Assembly (NCBI GenBank): GCA_003586115.2
Contig: QVOM02000073.1
Span: forward strand, 36,692,876-36,756,875
Source: Salvator merianae
Taxonomy: Eukaryota > Chordata > Lepidosauria > Squamata > Teiidae
Direction of reading: 5' to 3'
DNA: 64,000 nt
Of the stretch, positions 22,356-33,654 are shown one piece after another (position 1 is the stretch's first letter; each line of letters begins with the position of its first letter). A program made the position numbers and the translations under genes. The notes below the pieces were generated by a model. That model was given only the letters and a program-made list of their open reading frames with translations. It ran no database searches and had not been told where the DNA came from.

Positions 22356-23565
22356 GATGCTATTGGCTTAACACTTTCAGTTGTGGTTGTATGTATATGT
22401 GTGTGCTCAATAAAGATCTCCCATGTTTTTTTATTAGTAATGCATTGATTTCTTTCTTCAGATTAAGCATTACTTTCAGCGGGCAGAACAACCTTTCATA
22501 GTAAAGCAGTTGCTGTAATGCATCTGCCATTAATGCTACAGGAGAGGCGTTACGGTAACTATTTTTAAATGATCTTGAACTCCATTATCTCATAATAGCC
22601 TTTACATATTTTTTAGTTATTAGATTGAGTCTTAAGACATTGAGATGCCCCATGAGCATAAATGTATTGAAGAAACAACAATTATTAATCTTAATTTTGC
22701 ATTACAGCTCAAGAAAAGTATATATGTGCATCACGAGGTCTTTCCACATGGTGTGGGCTATCCTGCAACATACTGGCCTGGTTCAGATAACTCAGTCAAC
22801 TTTTATTATTACAGCCAAAGTTCAATAAAAATGCATACAATTACATAAAATAAAAATAGGCATCAGTAAGGCTGTGGTCTGACACAGCATTTAATCAGTT
22901 TACAGTCCATCTTCAGTTCCTGCTGGCCTGACATGATTTTGCCTTTCTGTAGCTTTTCAGGACTAAATTGCAGAAACAGAAGTACTTTGCATTCAGATTA
23001 AATGAGTTCTCAGCCCATTTCAGATCGTTAGCTCGTTTTACTTTGCATTGTGAGAACGTGCAAGTAGACTATTTTGGGAGGGAACTGTATTTTTTTTCAT
23101 GTACAGAGGGAGGGCTCCCCATTTCCTCCCATTCAATAACAGACTTTGTTGTGGGAATTGTATTCAGGAGGCTGAGAACATCACAATTGGTGGGGGAAGA
23201 GAGAACAACACCTGGCATACATTGCCTGGTTTCCACCATGTTGTCCTCCTTCGCACCTTCAAACTGTTTGATTTTTTTTACTGTTTGAATTTTATAACAA
23301 AAGAAAAGACACAGTGTAAGTTATTCTTTATTTAACTTGGGCAACACCCTGTTCTATAATTATCTGGGCACCACCGTCTACTCTCAAAATGCATACCTCC
23401 TCCTCTCTTTCCCATCCCTGCAAGAAGGACACAGTGGGCCTGTTTGCGCTTGCCATGCTAGAATGGGCTAAATAGAATGCAGGCACAAAGTGCGGTCGCC
23501 GCAGCAGCAGCCTGCAACCGTCAGGCCACTGCCATGGAGGCCGGGAGGCCTGCACAGTGCACACT

Positions 23566-23742
23566 GGGCCCCTCCTCCCTGTAGCGCAATCAGGCCTTCT
23601 GGAACGGGCCCACAGCTCCCCAATTGGGCCCGCCTGGCCCGATTGGGTTGGCCTGATCACCCCAATCATGCCAGACAGGCCTGATCGGAGCTCCGCAGGC
23701 CCAATCCGGAAGGCCTGATTGCGCTACAGGGAGGAGGGGCCC
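23566..23742. repeat. Perfect 33-bp inverted repeat
   Basis: The arm beginning GGGCCCCTCCTCCCTGTAGC (23566-23598) is matched exactly in reverse complement at 23710-23742. The 111-bp spacer is itself rich in GGCC and GATTGGG motifs. It could extrude as a cruciform. Confidence 0.8.
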
Positions 23743-24081
23743 AGTGCACTCACATGTGCCGCGTCGGCACGCATGCGCACTGTGCGGGCCTCCTGGCTGC
23801 CATGACAGCAGCCTGATGCTTTCAGGCCGCTGCCGTGGCGACCACCCTTTGCGCCCGTGATCAGGCACTGAAACATTGGATGGGGCTCAGCGCGGCCCCA
23901 TCCAGTGTCCCAGGCCTGATCATGGCAGTGTGGGCCCAACTGGGGCCTCATGTGGGCCCAATCGGGCCCGTATGAAGGGGTAGGCTGCAGTATCCATCAC
24001 GCAGTCGCGAGATCATGCATGCGAGATGGGTGGGCTGATCGCCCAGAAGATGGCCTCCGCCGTGGAGAAGGTAAGTACAGA

Positions 24082-24126
24082 CGAATCCTCACCTGAAGTT
24101 CACTCTGAGCTTCAGGTGAGGATTCG
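24082..24126. repeat. Perfect 17-bp stem-loop
   Basis: CGAATCCTCACCTGAAG pairs exactly with CTTCAGGTGAGGATTCG across an 11-nt loop, within the nested element. Confidence 0.8.
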
Positions 24127-25142
24127 GACATCAACTTTCTTCTCCAGTGGTTGTAGCGATCGGCAGCAGTTGTAGCGATCGGCAGCGGATGAGCTCTGCT
24201 GCCGGTTGCTACGGCCATCTGTGGGTGCGAACACACTTGACTAGTGAGTGTTCCTGATGCTCATTAGTTTCAAGTGCAAAAAGGCCCGGTGTTTCCTCCA
24301 TTTTCCTTTCATTAAAAGAAGACTTTTACGCAAAACTGGCACTGTTCTTCAGCAGCTCTAGGGCAAACAGCACAGTACAGCTTTCTTCAAGAATGCCGGG
24401 GGGGGTGTGCATGCTGGTAGGTGTACACCTTGGCTGTGCCTATTTGGGGATGCAGTCCTCTTACTCAACAAATAGCCCACATTACTATCAATTTTGCCAT
24501 TGGCACCACACAGCTACATACAGTAGAGGAATACATGCTACTTGGGATGTCTCAGGGAGAGGTGAGGCAGAGTCCATTTGCTGACCATTAACTTTGCTAT
24601 CACAATTATGGACCTCCATACACAATCCTCCCTTTTCACTGACCTCTCCACACTTGTATGCTACTTTGACATTGCATAATTGTACAAAAATGCCATTACA
24701 AAGGAGAAGAAATTGAGATCTGCCCTTTAAGAAGCTTTATTGTGTGGCAGATGTAGAATTGAAGTTGTGCTTGGGTGGATACAGACTGGAGGGGGAGAAG
24801 GAGCAAATGGTGAATCACCAGTAATGCTGCCAAGCAATCCATGTTCTGATGCAGCAGCAGGGAAATGCAGAAGACAGAGTTTGACTTTCCCGCTCCTGTG
24901 AAGTCAAGGTTTGAACGCTGGGACTTTATCCAATCACTGACTGCACAGGGAGGGGAATTTGGTGAGGGGTGGAGTCAGAAAGATATGGTTTCCCCATTCC
25001 AAGCATGGGGAAAATGAGTGAAAACAAGCAAGTCTGAACTGAGTCTGTGTTATAATGCAAATGTGGGAATGACCAGAACATGTACTCAATCCTTGTTCTC
25101 CCCTAATATGGATTAAACCTACAATGTTAGACCATGCCCTAA

Positions 25143-27123
25143 GACTGTCATAACTTAGACTGCAATCACCTTCTTCTGGAGCTGGATAATATATGTACTT
25201 TTAATTAGAAATACTATATGTACAATATGTATAAGTACATTGTGATATACTTATGCAAGACAAAACGTTTTTGACAATGTGTCATGAGAGATATGTATAC
25301 TTTGGAGCAACTTATGGTTTTGTCTATGAGACAAGCAAACAAGAACCAAATTAATAGATTTGATCAATGAAGCTTCTATCATTCCTGTTACTGGAAGCTA
25401 CCTCCCCAGTAATTATCTGACTTCTTTGTGCTCACAAACTGTTCTTCCACATGATTTAATGTGTGTTGGTAAAATAATAAGATGAAAGACGTCATGAAAA
25501 TATCTTCAGAATGTTCAGCTCTTACTAAAAACCAGACTTGAAATGCAGGTGACCGTCTAGGCATTGAGCTTGGCTCCAGCCTGACTGAAGAGGAAGCAAG
25601 TCAGAAAAGTGGAGGGCGCTCCCACAGGGATGTAATGCCGTTGAGGAAACCTGGAAATCAAAGGGGCCCTTTTAAAGTATTTGGATTGCGACTGATCTTT
25701 GTGTTTTCTACTATGACCTTCTGTGAATGTTTTCAGTGCATTGTATGAGACGTCTTTCTTATTTTCTTTGCTAGGGCCCATTGCATCATAACTCTATCCC
25801 TGTTCCCTATGTAATACAATGCAGACTGAGGCAAAAAAGGGGGGTACAGAGTGCAATAATAAATAAATGCCAAGTTCAGCAGCCAGCTAAATTAGACATG
25901 CTTGGCCAAACCCATCACCCACAGTGGTTCCTACAGACCCGTTGCTTGCTGGGTCTTTGGCTTCACCCAGGAACTACTACTGTTCTCATTCTCCTGCTGA
26001 AGGTTAGCAGGCTGTCCTCAGCTGTAGCAAACCCTCTAATCTATGCTGCTTTTCTTCATATGCTTTGAAGAGTGTTTGATACAAACCTTAGTCTACAAAT
26101 TCTGAGGCTTGTCTCTTTAGTAAATGGAGGTGCAAGATCAATTTATTTGAGGGGAGATTTTTCAGATGGCACACAACTGTGACAGAGATCAGCCTATAGT
26201 AAATTACCCAGTACTTGAGGGTTGATCTGCATTCACATGGTTGCTATGTGCCGGCTGCTGAGGAATCCATGAATCACACTGGCAAGGCAAACATAATGTT
26301 GCATCCACAGTATTAAAATGAAAGAAGACACCCATAAGTTTCATCTGTCATAAATTTCTCCCTCCCCTCAAACAGATGGATGACTTGGCAATTGATGTGA
26401 ATATGCCTCACCTTCCCACAAGAGGTCTTCATGACTGGCTGGTGTATAACAGTACAATCCCACTTAATCCTTCCTTTTCTACTTCTCTTAAATATTAGGT
26501 GGGGCCACTTGAGATTACCTGAAGCTGTGAATCATTAAAGAATGAACTCTTGTTTGTGTTTGTTTTCAGCTGTTTCCTAGAGTCTAATTCAAATTTAATA
26601 CTTAAGACATAACTTCAGATTGACCAATGGGAGGACAACTGTGGACACTGTTGGATATTGAACTCTATCTGTACTTCCAATCATGCCACTCCTGAACTTT
26701 TTTTTCTTTCTCAAAGGTGCAGGTCACTTATGTTACCTTTAATACTTTAGAGAGAAAGCTACTAGGAAAGGAAATAAATCTGAATGAAAAAGAAAAAGTT
26801 GGGAAAGGAAAGGTTATGGGAAACCTTCACCTCATCCCACCATTCCAAAGCTAGAAATGGGGAACAAATCCCATGTATGACAAGATTCAGCAGATTCTTT
26901 GGAAGTCTGTGCTCTTCAGCTTTTTGATTGAATGGCATCCTATTTGAATGAATTTATTTGTGCAGAGATCTGGGTTTGTTTGTTTTTTTAATGGGTATAC
27001 ACATATGCGTACAAACATGTTTCTGAAAATATGTGTACAAATTCAAATTCACATATTTGCATAAGTAAACTACAATTGTATTCAATGAATGCACATCTAG
27101 GACTAACAAACAACTCCTGTGTG
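25143..27123. other. Non-coding, with one GPCR-like peptide coincidence
   Basis: No gene established. A plus-strand frame ending at 26068 contains SSAVANPLIYAAF, like a TM7 NPxxY motif, but no other GPCR motif lies nearby. Confidence 0.35.
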
Positions 27124-27171
27124 CTAAGACCTTTCTGCATTTACTTTGCTTGATCTGAACCAGGAGACATG
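27124..27171. repeat. Fragment of a GACCTTTCTGCATTTACTTTG-type element
   Basis: GACCTTTCTGCATTTACTTT matches the left end of the element at 29285-29703. It is cut off by the element starting at 27172. Confidence 0.55.
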
Positions 27172-27749
27172 GGGCCTTTTCTCACTGAGGTTGGTAGACC
27201 GTTCCCAGTAGTTGGCTTCGGACCGGAGGGGTTGGAGAACGCTTGCTGCCATTCTCACTCCCAGCCAGAGGAACGGATCCGAAGCTGACCAGCAGCGGGA
27301 ACAGTGCAGATGGCAGCCGCTAGTACGCTACCGCACTCCGTACCATCGTGCTCCACTTCGTAACCAGGGGCTCGTTACGGAGCCGGCTTCGTAACGGCAG
27401 CCAGGCTGTCATGCCCAAAGGGCTATCCCGGGTGTGAAGCATCGTACCGGGGTGCGAAAAGTTCGCACCCGGGTGCGAAAACTTTGGACCACGCATGCGT
27501 AGCCGTGCCAACCACGCCCAGCCGCCATTTCATGTGCAGCCAGGAGTGCGAAAGCACCGTGCCCAATCTTCGCTCCATCGCGCAGGTTGGGATGAAGACA
27601 AGCTTTTACTTGTCTTGCCTTACCCAACATCAGGTTCGAATCGGGTACGAAGTGGTTCGGATCGGGTGAGGCTCGTGCCCGCAGCAGTGCGAACGCTCCG
27701 TTCTAGCGAGCAGACAAGAACGTTCCACCGCTGTAGTGCGAACAGGCCC
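27172..27749 (-). mobile_element. Harbinger-like GC-rich element, inverted copy of 1255-1831 (578 bp)
   Basis: Read on minus it starts GGGCCTGTTCGCACTACAGC, like GGGCCTTTTTGCACTACAC at 1255, and the two are collinear throughout (GGAACGTTCTTGTC, GAAGATTGGGCACGGTGC, GCATGCGTGGTCC). The lengths differ by one base. No coding capacity. Confidence 0.75.
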
Positions 27750-28408
27750 ATGGACAGCAAGACCTGCTTGTTTGGACAATGGCAAAGTGTGATCTGGAAC
27801 AGAGCTGTCTGCACAGTGGCATGGATTCAGACCAGCCTTCACACTGACCCTGAATTTCACATGACTTTCAGGGTTGGTCTCTGAAGGCTCCAAAGGGCTA
27901 GAAACAAAAGTACCTAGCCCCGGAGCCCTGTGGGAACCCATTTCAACAGTGCACTTTGGTGGGGCTGAGTTGGTGTGCCAGTAGTCAGCGGGACTGTTCA
28001 CACTTGCTACTAGCAAGCGTGTAGAACGCATACTAGGCAAGTGCATTCCTACCTTATGGAGGCCTGAGCAGCCAGGAGCGGACTACAGCCACTCCCGCTT
28101 TGTTACTACCTGTGGAGCACTAATTAGTGGTCCACAACCTTACCTGGAGGTGATAGTCACTTCCTGGTAAGGTGCATTCGGACTTACCTGGCGTTGCAGT
28201 GTCCAGGCCGATACAATGCACTGATTGCGCCTGCATGATCGCCTGATCGGGCCTGTGTGATCAAGCCTGCGCAATTGGCTGATTAGGCCTACACAATGCC
28301 CTGATCAAGCCAATGCAATGCCCATGGCAGCATCCAGACACTTGGCTGCTACCAGGGTGAGGATCAGGCATGGCTACTGGCATTTGCCCCGAAGTGGCAT
28401 ACAAATCC
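27750..28408. repeat. Mixed fragments of GGGCC-end elements
   Basis: GGACTGTTCACACTTGCTAC near 27980 and GTGGAGCACTAATTAGTGGT near 28110 resemble parts of the element at 48229-48591. The boundaries are lost. Confidence 0.45.
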
Positions 28409-28432
28409 AATAAATAAATAAATAAATAAATA
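28409..28432. repeat. (AATA)n microsatellite
   Basis: Six AATA units follow GGCATACAAATCC, a sequence typical of a LINE/SINE tail. Confidence 0.75.
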
Positions 28433-28935
28433 AGGCAAGACAACAAAAAAGATGTCATCATCCAGAACCTGCACTCTGGAGCGAAGATCGGGCATGGTGC
28501 TTTCGCACTGTTTGCCTCAGCATCGGGCGTGGCTGGCGCAGCTATGCATGTGTGCTTCGCATCCGGGGTGCGAAGTTTCCGTACCCCGCTCCGCTGCTTC
28601 GTAACCCGGTACGATACTTCGTACCCGGGATAGCCCTTTCGGCTTGGTAACCGAGCTGCCGGTACAAAGCCGGCTTCATAACCAGCCCTCTGGGTACGAA
28701 GTGGGTGCGAAGGTGCAAAGCGGGTACGAAGTGGGTGCGAAGGTGCGAAGTGGGTTCAAAGCGGGTGCGAAGCGGGTACGGAACTAGCAGCTACCATTCG
28801 CACTGTTCCCTCTGCTGGTCAGCTTCGGGTCCGTTCCGCTGGCCGGGAGTGCGAATGGCACCGAGCGTTCCCCAACCTCTCCGGTTCGAAGCCGAGTACT
28901 GGGAACGGTCTGCCGAGCTCAGTGCGAAAAGGCCC
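28433..28935 (+). mobile_element. 5'-truncated copy of the GC-rich Harbinger-like element
   Basis: From AGATGTCATCATCC onward it follows 1255-1831 (TGGAGCGAAGATCGGGCATG, CTTCGTACCCGGGATAGCCC) to the end AGTGCGAAAAGGCCC. The left end is replaced by the AATA microsatellite. The middle holds extra tandem GGGTGCGAAG-type units near 28690-28780. Confidence 0.7.
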
Positions 28936-29284
28936 ATGGTATCTGGCTTACTATTTAGGTGTAAACCATCTGCAGTCTTCCATTTTCTGAATCATCTTCA
29001 GAGCATGAGGAGGATCAAAGAGGGTCTTGATAGCTTGAGTTCCTGATGAGTATGGCTTAATACCGCAATGGAACCCTTGTTGTAATCCAAGGCTAGGTTC
29101 ACATGTAGCAAAAATATTGACTGAATAGTGCCTCAGAGACAGTAACATGTGGCTCTCATGTCCTCCTCCCATCTCTAATGCATCTTTTCTAGCCTAGAGG
29201 AGAGAGAAGGGCAGACTGGCCTGTGGACAATCCCACCTCTGAAACAAACCTAAGCCACCTCAGAAGGGCTTTGTTTTACTCTAT

Positions 29285-29703
29285 GGACCTTTCTGCATTT
29301 ACTTTGCATGACCCAGATCGCGCAGTCCTCAGATGCAGATTTTTCCCCCTGCACCACCCCAAAGTTCATGCAAGCTTCAGAGCCACCCTGTATAAGCTCT
29401 GATGACCAGGAATGAAAGCTCCTGGCTTTAGAGTCCCCAGGGGCCAATTTTGGCAGTGCAACAAGGCGCATCACTGAAATGGACCCCCCGTGGTTCTAGT
29501 ATACCAGTAGACCTCATTATTGAGGTATATCCATATTCTGGTCCGTTTTGACCTCTTGATCCATAATACACTCTGTCTTGTGCAGGCAAAACATACCAGA
29601 GGAGGCAGGGCCTCTCTAATCCATGCAAGCAGGTGGACAAAAGAGGCCCAGAAGAGGACTATGGTGTGTACAGATCCAGATCTAAGGTAAGTACAGAAGG
29701 CCC
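29285..29703. mobile_element. GGCC-end MITE-like element (about 420 bp)
   Basis: Begins GGACCTTTCTGCATTTACTT and ends AAGTACAGAAGGCCC, an imperfect inverted pair. The interior has no coding signature. No clear target duplication. Confidence 0.5.
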
Positions 29704-32700
29704 TTTGTGAGTGCAGGCCATCTAATACTGCCTTACCATCCAGGACAGAAGAAAAATGGAATTATAATTGTAAAAAATATAAATACTGTCAGCTCAGACC
29801 TACTTGGATACTACCTCCAATCTGCTATTTCTTATTCTGCAAGATCCCAAACCAGTTTTTTCAAATGTCTAATTAGAACTGTAGATGGTGGATGAGTGTA
29901 GTGGAAGCTATAATTTTTCTAAGCCTCCTAGAGCTCAGTCCTAATGGAAGCAAATATTAAAAGATGAGTACAGGACATAGTCTTTAAACATACAGATCTA
30001 GGGTGCATTCATACCCATGGTAGCAGGTACCCTCAGGAAGCCCAGGGGTGTGACAATCAACTGCCCAGTCTGCTCATTGCCATAGATCACTCCAAGAAGG
30101 GTGCTGGAGGACCTTTGGCACCCTCCAATGCCATCCTTCATCAAAACTCTAAAAAAGTATTCTGACAGTACTCCTTGTCATTCAGCGTAATTTTGACAAA
30201 TGGCTGGCAGAGAGTGCTTCCTACAGAGCTTGCACTAGGCCTGGCACTGGCAAAGTTCTGCTTCAAGGGCCTTTTCCAGCATGAAATGACTCCTCGCCAT
30301 TACAGCTGAGCTCTGAGGTTGAGCTGTCAGCTTCAAAGACAGAGAAGGGTGAGACATGGGTCATTTGCCTGGTAGACCCTTGCCATGGGAGCTGGAGAGA
30401 GGGTCTCCAGCTTGGTGTGGCCTAAGCCACCAAGATGTGGGCGCATCCCATGTCAATAACAATCAGGTCAAACACCTATCTAGCCCACCAGATGCTCACA
30501 AGAAGGCCACAATTCTTTCCTGTTGTTATTTCCTCAGACTAGTATTAAGAAACATGCTTCCTCTGACTCTGTAAGAGAGGAGCATTACTTCCACAGAGCC
30601 AATCCAGGTGGTGGTGGCTGTTTTTGGTAGGGATTCAGGAAGCAAAAGGAGGGACTTTTGAAGTATTTATCATTGCATTCTCTGTGTGTGTGTTTGTGCA
30701 GGCTTCAGCCTGCAACATATAGGGGCTCACCTTACCCTTGTCCATTCCATCCGATCTATATCCCTGCTAGAAGAATAAATAGTCTACTGCAAGGAAGCAA
30801 GCACTGTGGTATGTTCAATGAATTGAATCCGTCTTTAGTTGTGTAACATTTAAATTACAGTTTCCATTTTGCCCATATTTATATGTTGGCTGTTATTCTG
30901 TGCCGAACATGCCACAGCATGCTCTGTTAAGTCACATGTCTCAGGGATGTATCTGCATAAAGAGATAACAGCACTTCCTCACCCTGAGTGCAAAGTGTGC
31001 GTTACAAGGAACTACTCTGCCAGTAGATGCTGTTATGCAGAATTGCTTGCCCAAATCATGATTAATTGAAGTTGTTGAATATATATCTCAAATGACATTA
31101 ACTGAAAAGTTTCATTTCTGAAACACAATCACTCAAAACATATTTTGACAGTCACCTCTGCTGAATCATTCATTAGGCTCAGCTTGTTACCTTCACTTCT
31201 CAACTTGAACTTTTTCAGTTATGCCAGGCTTGATACATAATTAGTAAGATCAGAATCGTATCAAACCCTGTCCATTTACTGTACTACATTTTCCAGGGAT
31301 GATGAATCAGTATCCAACTCAGATGGCAACAATTTTCTACTGCCATATATAATTAATGAGTGCAATATTTACTTGTTTGTTTCAATAGTGATTCAATAAT
31401 TAGTAATAACAGAAGGTGTGCAGTTTTAATTTTTTTCGTGTGACCAACAGCAAACAGGAGAGAGAGAAATGTTATGTAGATGACTCAGCTTACTCTGCAT
31501 TCATTTATATAACTTGTTAATTCCACAAATTAATTTCTCTAAGCAGAACCAAAACAAAGCGACTTCATAATCTTGTGGTCCACAACAATGTCATTTAAGT
31601 TATCAATTTCTCCTGCTTTTATATCTTTATTTAAGCATGTAGTGCATTTACTGGGAACACTTGAAAAAAAAATCACAAACTGTTTATTTGCTGTTTATTT
31701 ATTTTGCTAGAAGCATATTATGTGCTCAAGCCAACATGCAAAATTAAAATAGTCAGATAAAAGGAAGAATACCAATACTACAAATACAAAAATAAATTCT
31801 GGAACAAGGAATTTAAATAAAGTAAACACGTATATAAATAGCAAAATATTAATCTTCAAGAGGAAACACTGATAGATTATGCTAAAATAAATAAAACTCT
31901 GGGCATGTTCAAACCTGATATTATTATGCAAAGGAAAAAATAAAGATGCTTTTGAATAGGGCTCAGAACTCAGTGAAGGCACAGATTCAGACATATCCAT
32001 GCAGTATGCCTGACAACAAAGTGAACATAGTTTGCCATTATGTTCCTTAGGGTATCATCCCACACAACTTTTCCCTGTCAAATTGCCAGCTTTTGCTTTT
32101 CTTTGCTCCATAGCAAAAAAGAGTGCCATTAAGAAAGCAGTAATTTAGAGCTATTATTTGAGGTCTGAACATGGTGTCAGCTAACACTGGCAACATCCAT
32201 ATGGTCTCATTGGATTGTGTCAGGGTGCTCATACCTCATTATGTGCCACTAAATCATGACTGATGAAAATTTCCAAACATCTGGTATATTTGGCAGATTA
32301 TATTAAGTACTGCATATTGAAGAACCTGACTGTGTTAGAATGATTTTACTTCTATGTTCTTAGAAAAAGGGGCCATCTGGATGGATCCACAGAGAATGCA
32401 GGTGAGAGAAAAACTGTAGGTTTTCCGCTACTCATGCTGAGAGGCTCTGTTGGCAGACTAAGGCAAGATCCACATGGTCCCTTTTTTTTTTTTGCAAGAA
32501 CAGAGATCAAGAGACCCTCTCCCTCCCTGCCTCGGTCTCCCTGCCTTCTGGACAAGCAGGGAAGCTCATCTGGGCTGAAGTGGAGGTGGGGTGAGAGGTG
32601 GTCAACCCAGGACTGATCTGCTTCAGTGTGCTGGGGACTGCAAGGATGAACAGAAGTAGCAAACCAGGCCCCAGATGGATTCTGGGACATTTGCATGGCT

Positions 32701-33039
32701 GGCTGGCTGGCTCGCTTTCTCTCTCTGCCTCTCTCTCACACATGCACACACAACCCAAGGGAGACATAAACAACAGTTGTTCAGACAATAGCTGTTGAAT
32801 CACAAATGGTGGAGCAGATTTGTTTTCTGCCCCTGCAAATAACATTACTGTTGTGGCTGCGGGGTTGGGGGGAGCTCTCCCAGTGACAGAAGAGGCAGAT
32901 ATTCAGAGTTGTGCACTTATGGTCTTTTTAAAAAAATAAAATGATAGCTTAAGACTTTATTTTCTCATGAGGCTAGTCCAACACCACCCACAGTCTTATA
33001 TAATCTCATCTGTAATATTAAAGAAGGGAAGATGAGTTG
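29704..33039. other. Non-coding, largely AT-rich
   Basis: No gene, RNA gene or clear repeat boundary. Short simple-sequence tracts lie at 30680 (TG-rich), 32482 (T run) and 32697-32760 (GGCT, CT and CA runs). The frame at 31707-32000 is AT-driven. Confidence 0.35.
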
Positions 33040-33321
33040 GGGGAAGGGTAGGGACAGAAGGCAGGAGGTGACCTTACCTTCCCCTGACAAGCCAAAATTT
33101 GAATGGCAGGATTGTATCTGATCACAGAGGCACTGGGAGGAGAAAGATGGGATGGGTGGAGAGGAAAAAGTTTGCCATTGCCAAACTCAGACTGGGGAGA
33201 CTTAAAAGTGTGGGAAGAGAAAGATGAACAGAGTCAGAACTGTGTGAGAACTAGCTAAAAATGTGTGAGTCGCTATTGTGCCCTAAAATGGATTATTTTC
33301 TTGTGGTGTGACTGCAGCCTT
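33040..33321. repeat. Right-end fragment of a Harbinger-like element
   Basis: CCAAAATTTGAATGGCAGGA near 33088 and the terminal GTGTGACTGCAGCCTTA resemble the right parts of the elements at 22870-25139 and 14537-15274. Left end not found. Confidence 0.45.
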
Positions 33322-33654
33322 AGAGGAGTACACCAAGTTTGTTTTGAGCAGCTCAGTTTTCTCTAAGTGTTGGTTTGCAAACTGCATAGGGGGGATGTTT
33401 GAAGATCAATAAGTAATTTATATAATTTAGAGCTTAACCATTTAAATGATGCTGATGCTGATTTCAATATACGCTCAAATGGGATGAAGTGACGTTGAGT
33501 AACTGCTTGGATTTCCTGTCCTTATGTTCTTATGTTCTTCAGTAGTGGCCTTTGCGGCTGTTAGGGGAGGCTGGAGTTTTTAAGGTCGTTTTTATTTTTA
33601 ATTGTTTAATTGGTTTTTTAAATTGTTTTTATGGCAGAAATGTCATTTTAAATG

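Larger units (their letters stand above)
23436..24287. mobile_element. Nested palindromic GGGCC-end element (852 bp)
   Basis: Begins GGGCCTGTTTGCGCTTGCC and ends AAGTGCAAAAAGGCCC. It interrupts copy A of the Harbinger-like element. It carries a perfect 33-bp inverted repeat (23566-23598 with 23710-23742) and a 17-bp stem (24082-24098 with 24110-24126). The interior resembles 46957-47689. Target duplication not resolved. Confidence 0.65.
22870..25139. mobile_element. Harbinger-like element copy A (2.3 kb, TAA target duplication)
   Basis: Left end GGCTGTGGTCTGACACAGCA and right end TGTTAGACCATGCCC are terminal inverted repeats, with TAA on both sides (22867-22869, 25140-25142). Copy B at 59701-62461 is collinear: both contain AGCATTTAATCAGTTTACAG near the left end and CTGCCCTTTAAGAAGCTT in the right part. 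A second element is nested at 23436-24287. No transposase frame is visible, so it is non-autonomous or decayed. Confidence 0.8.
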
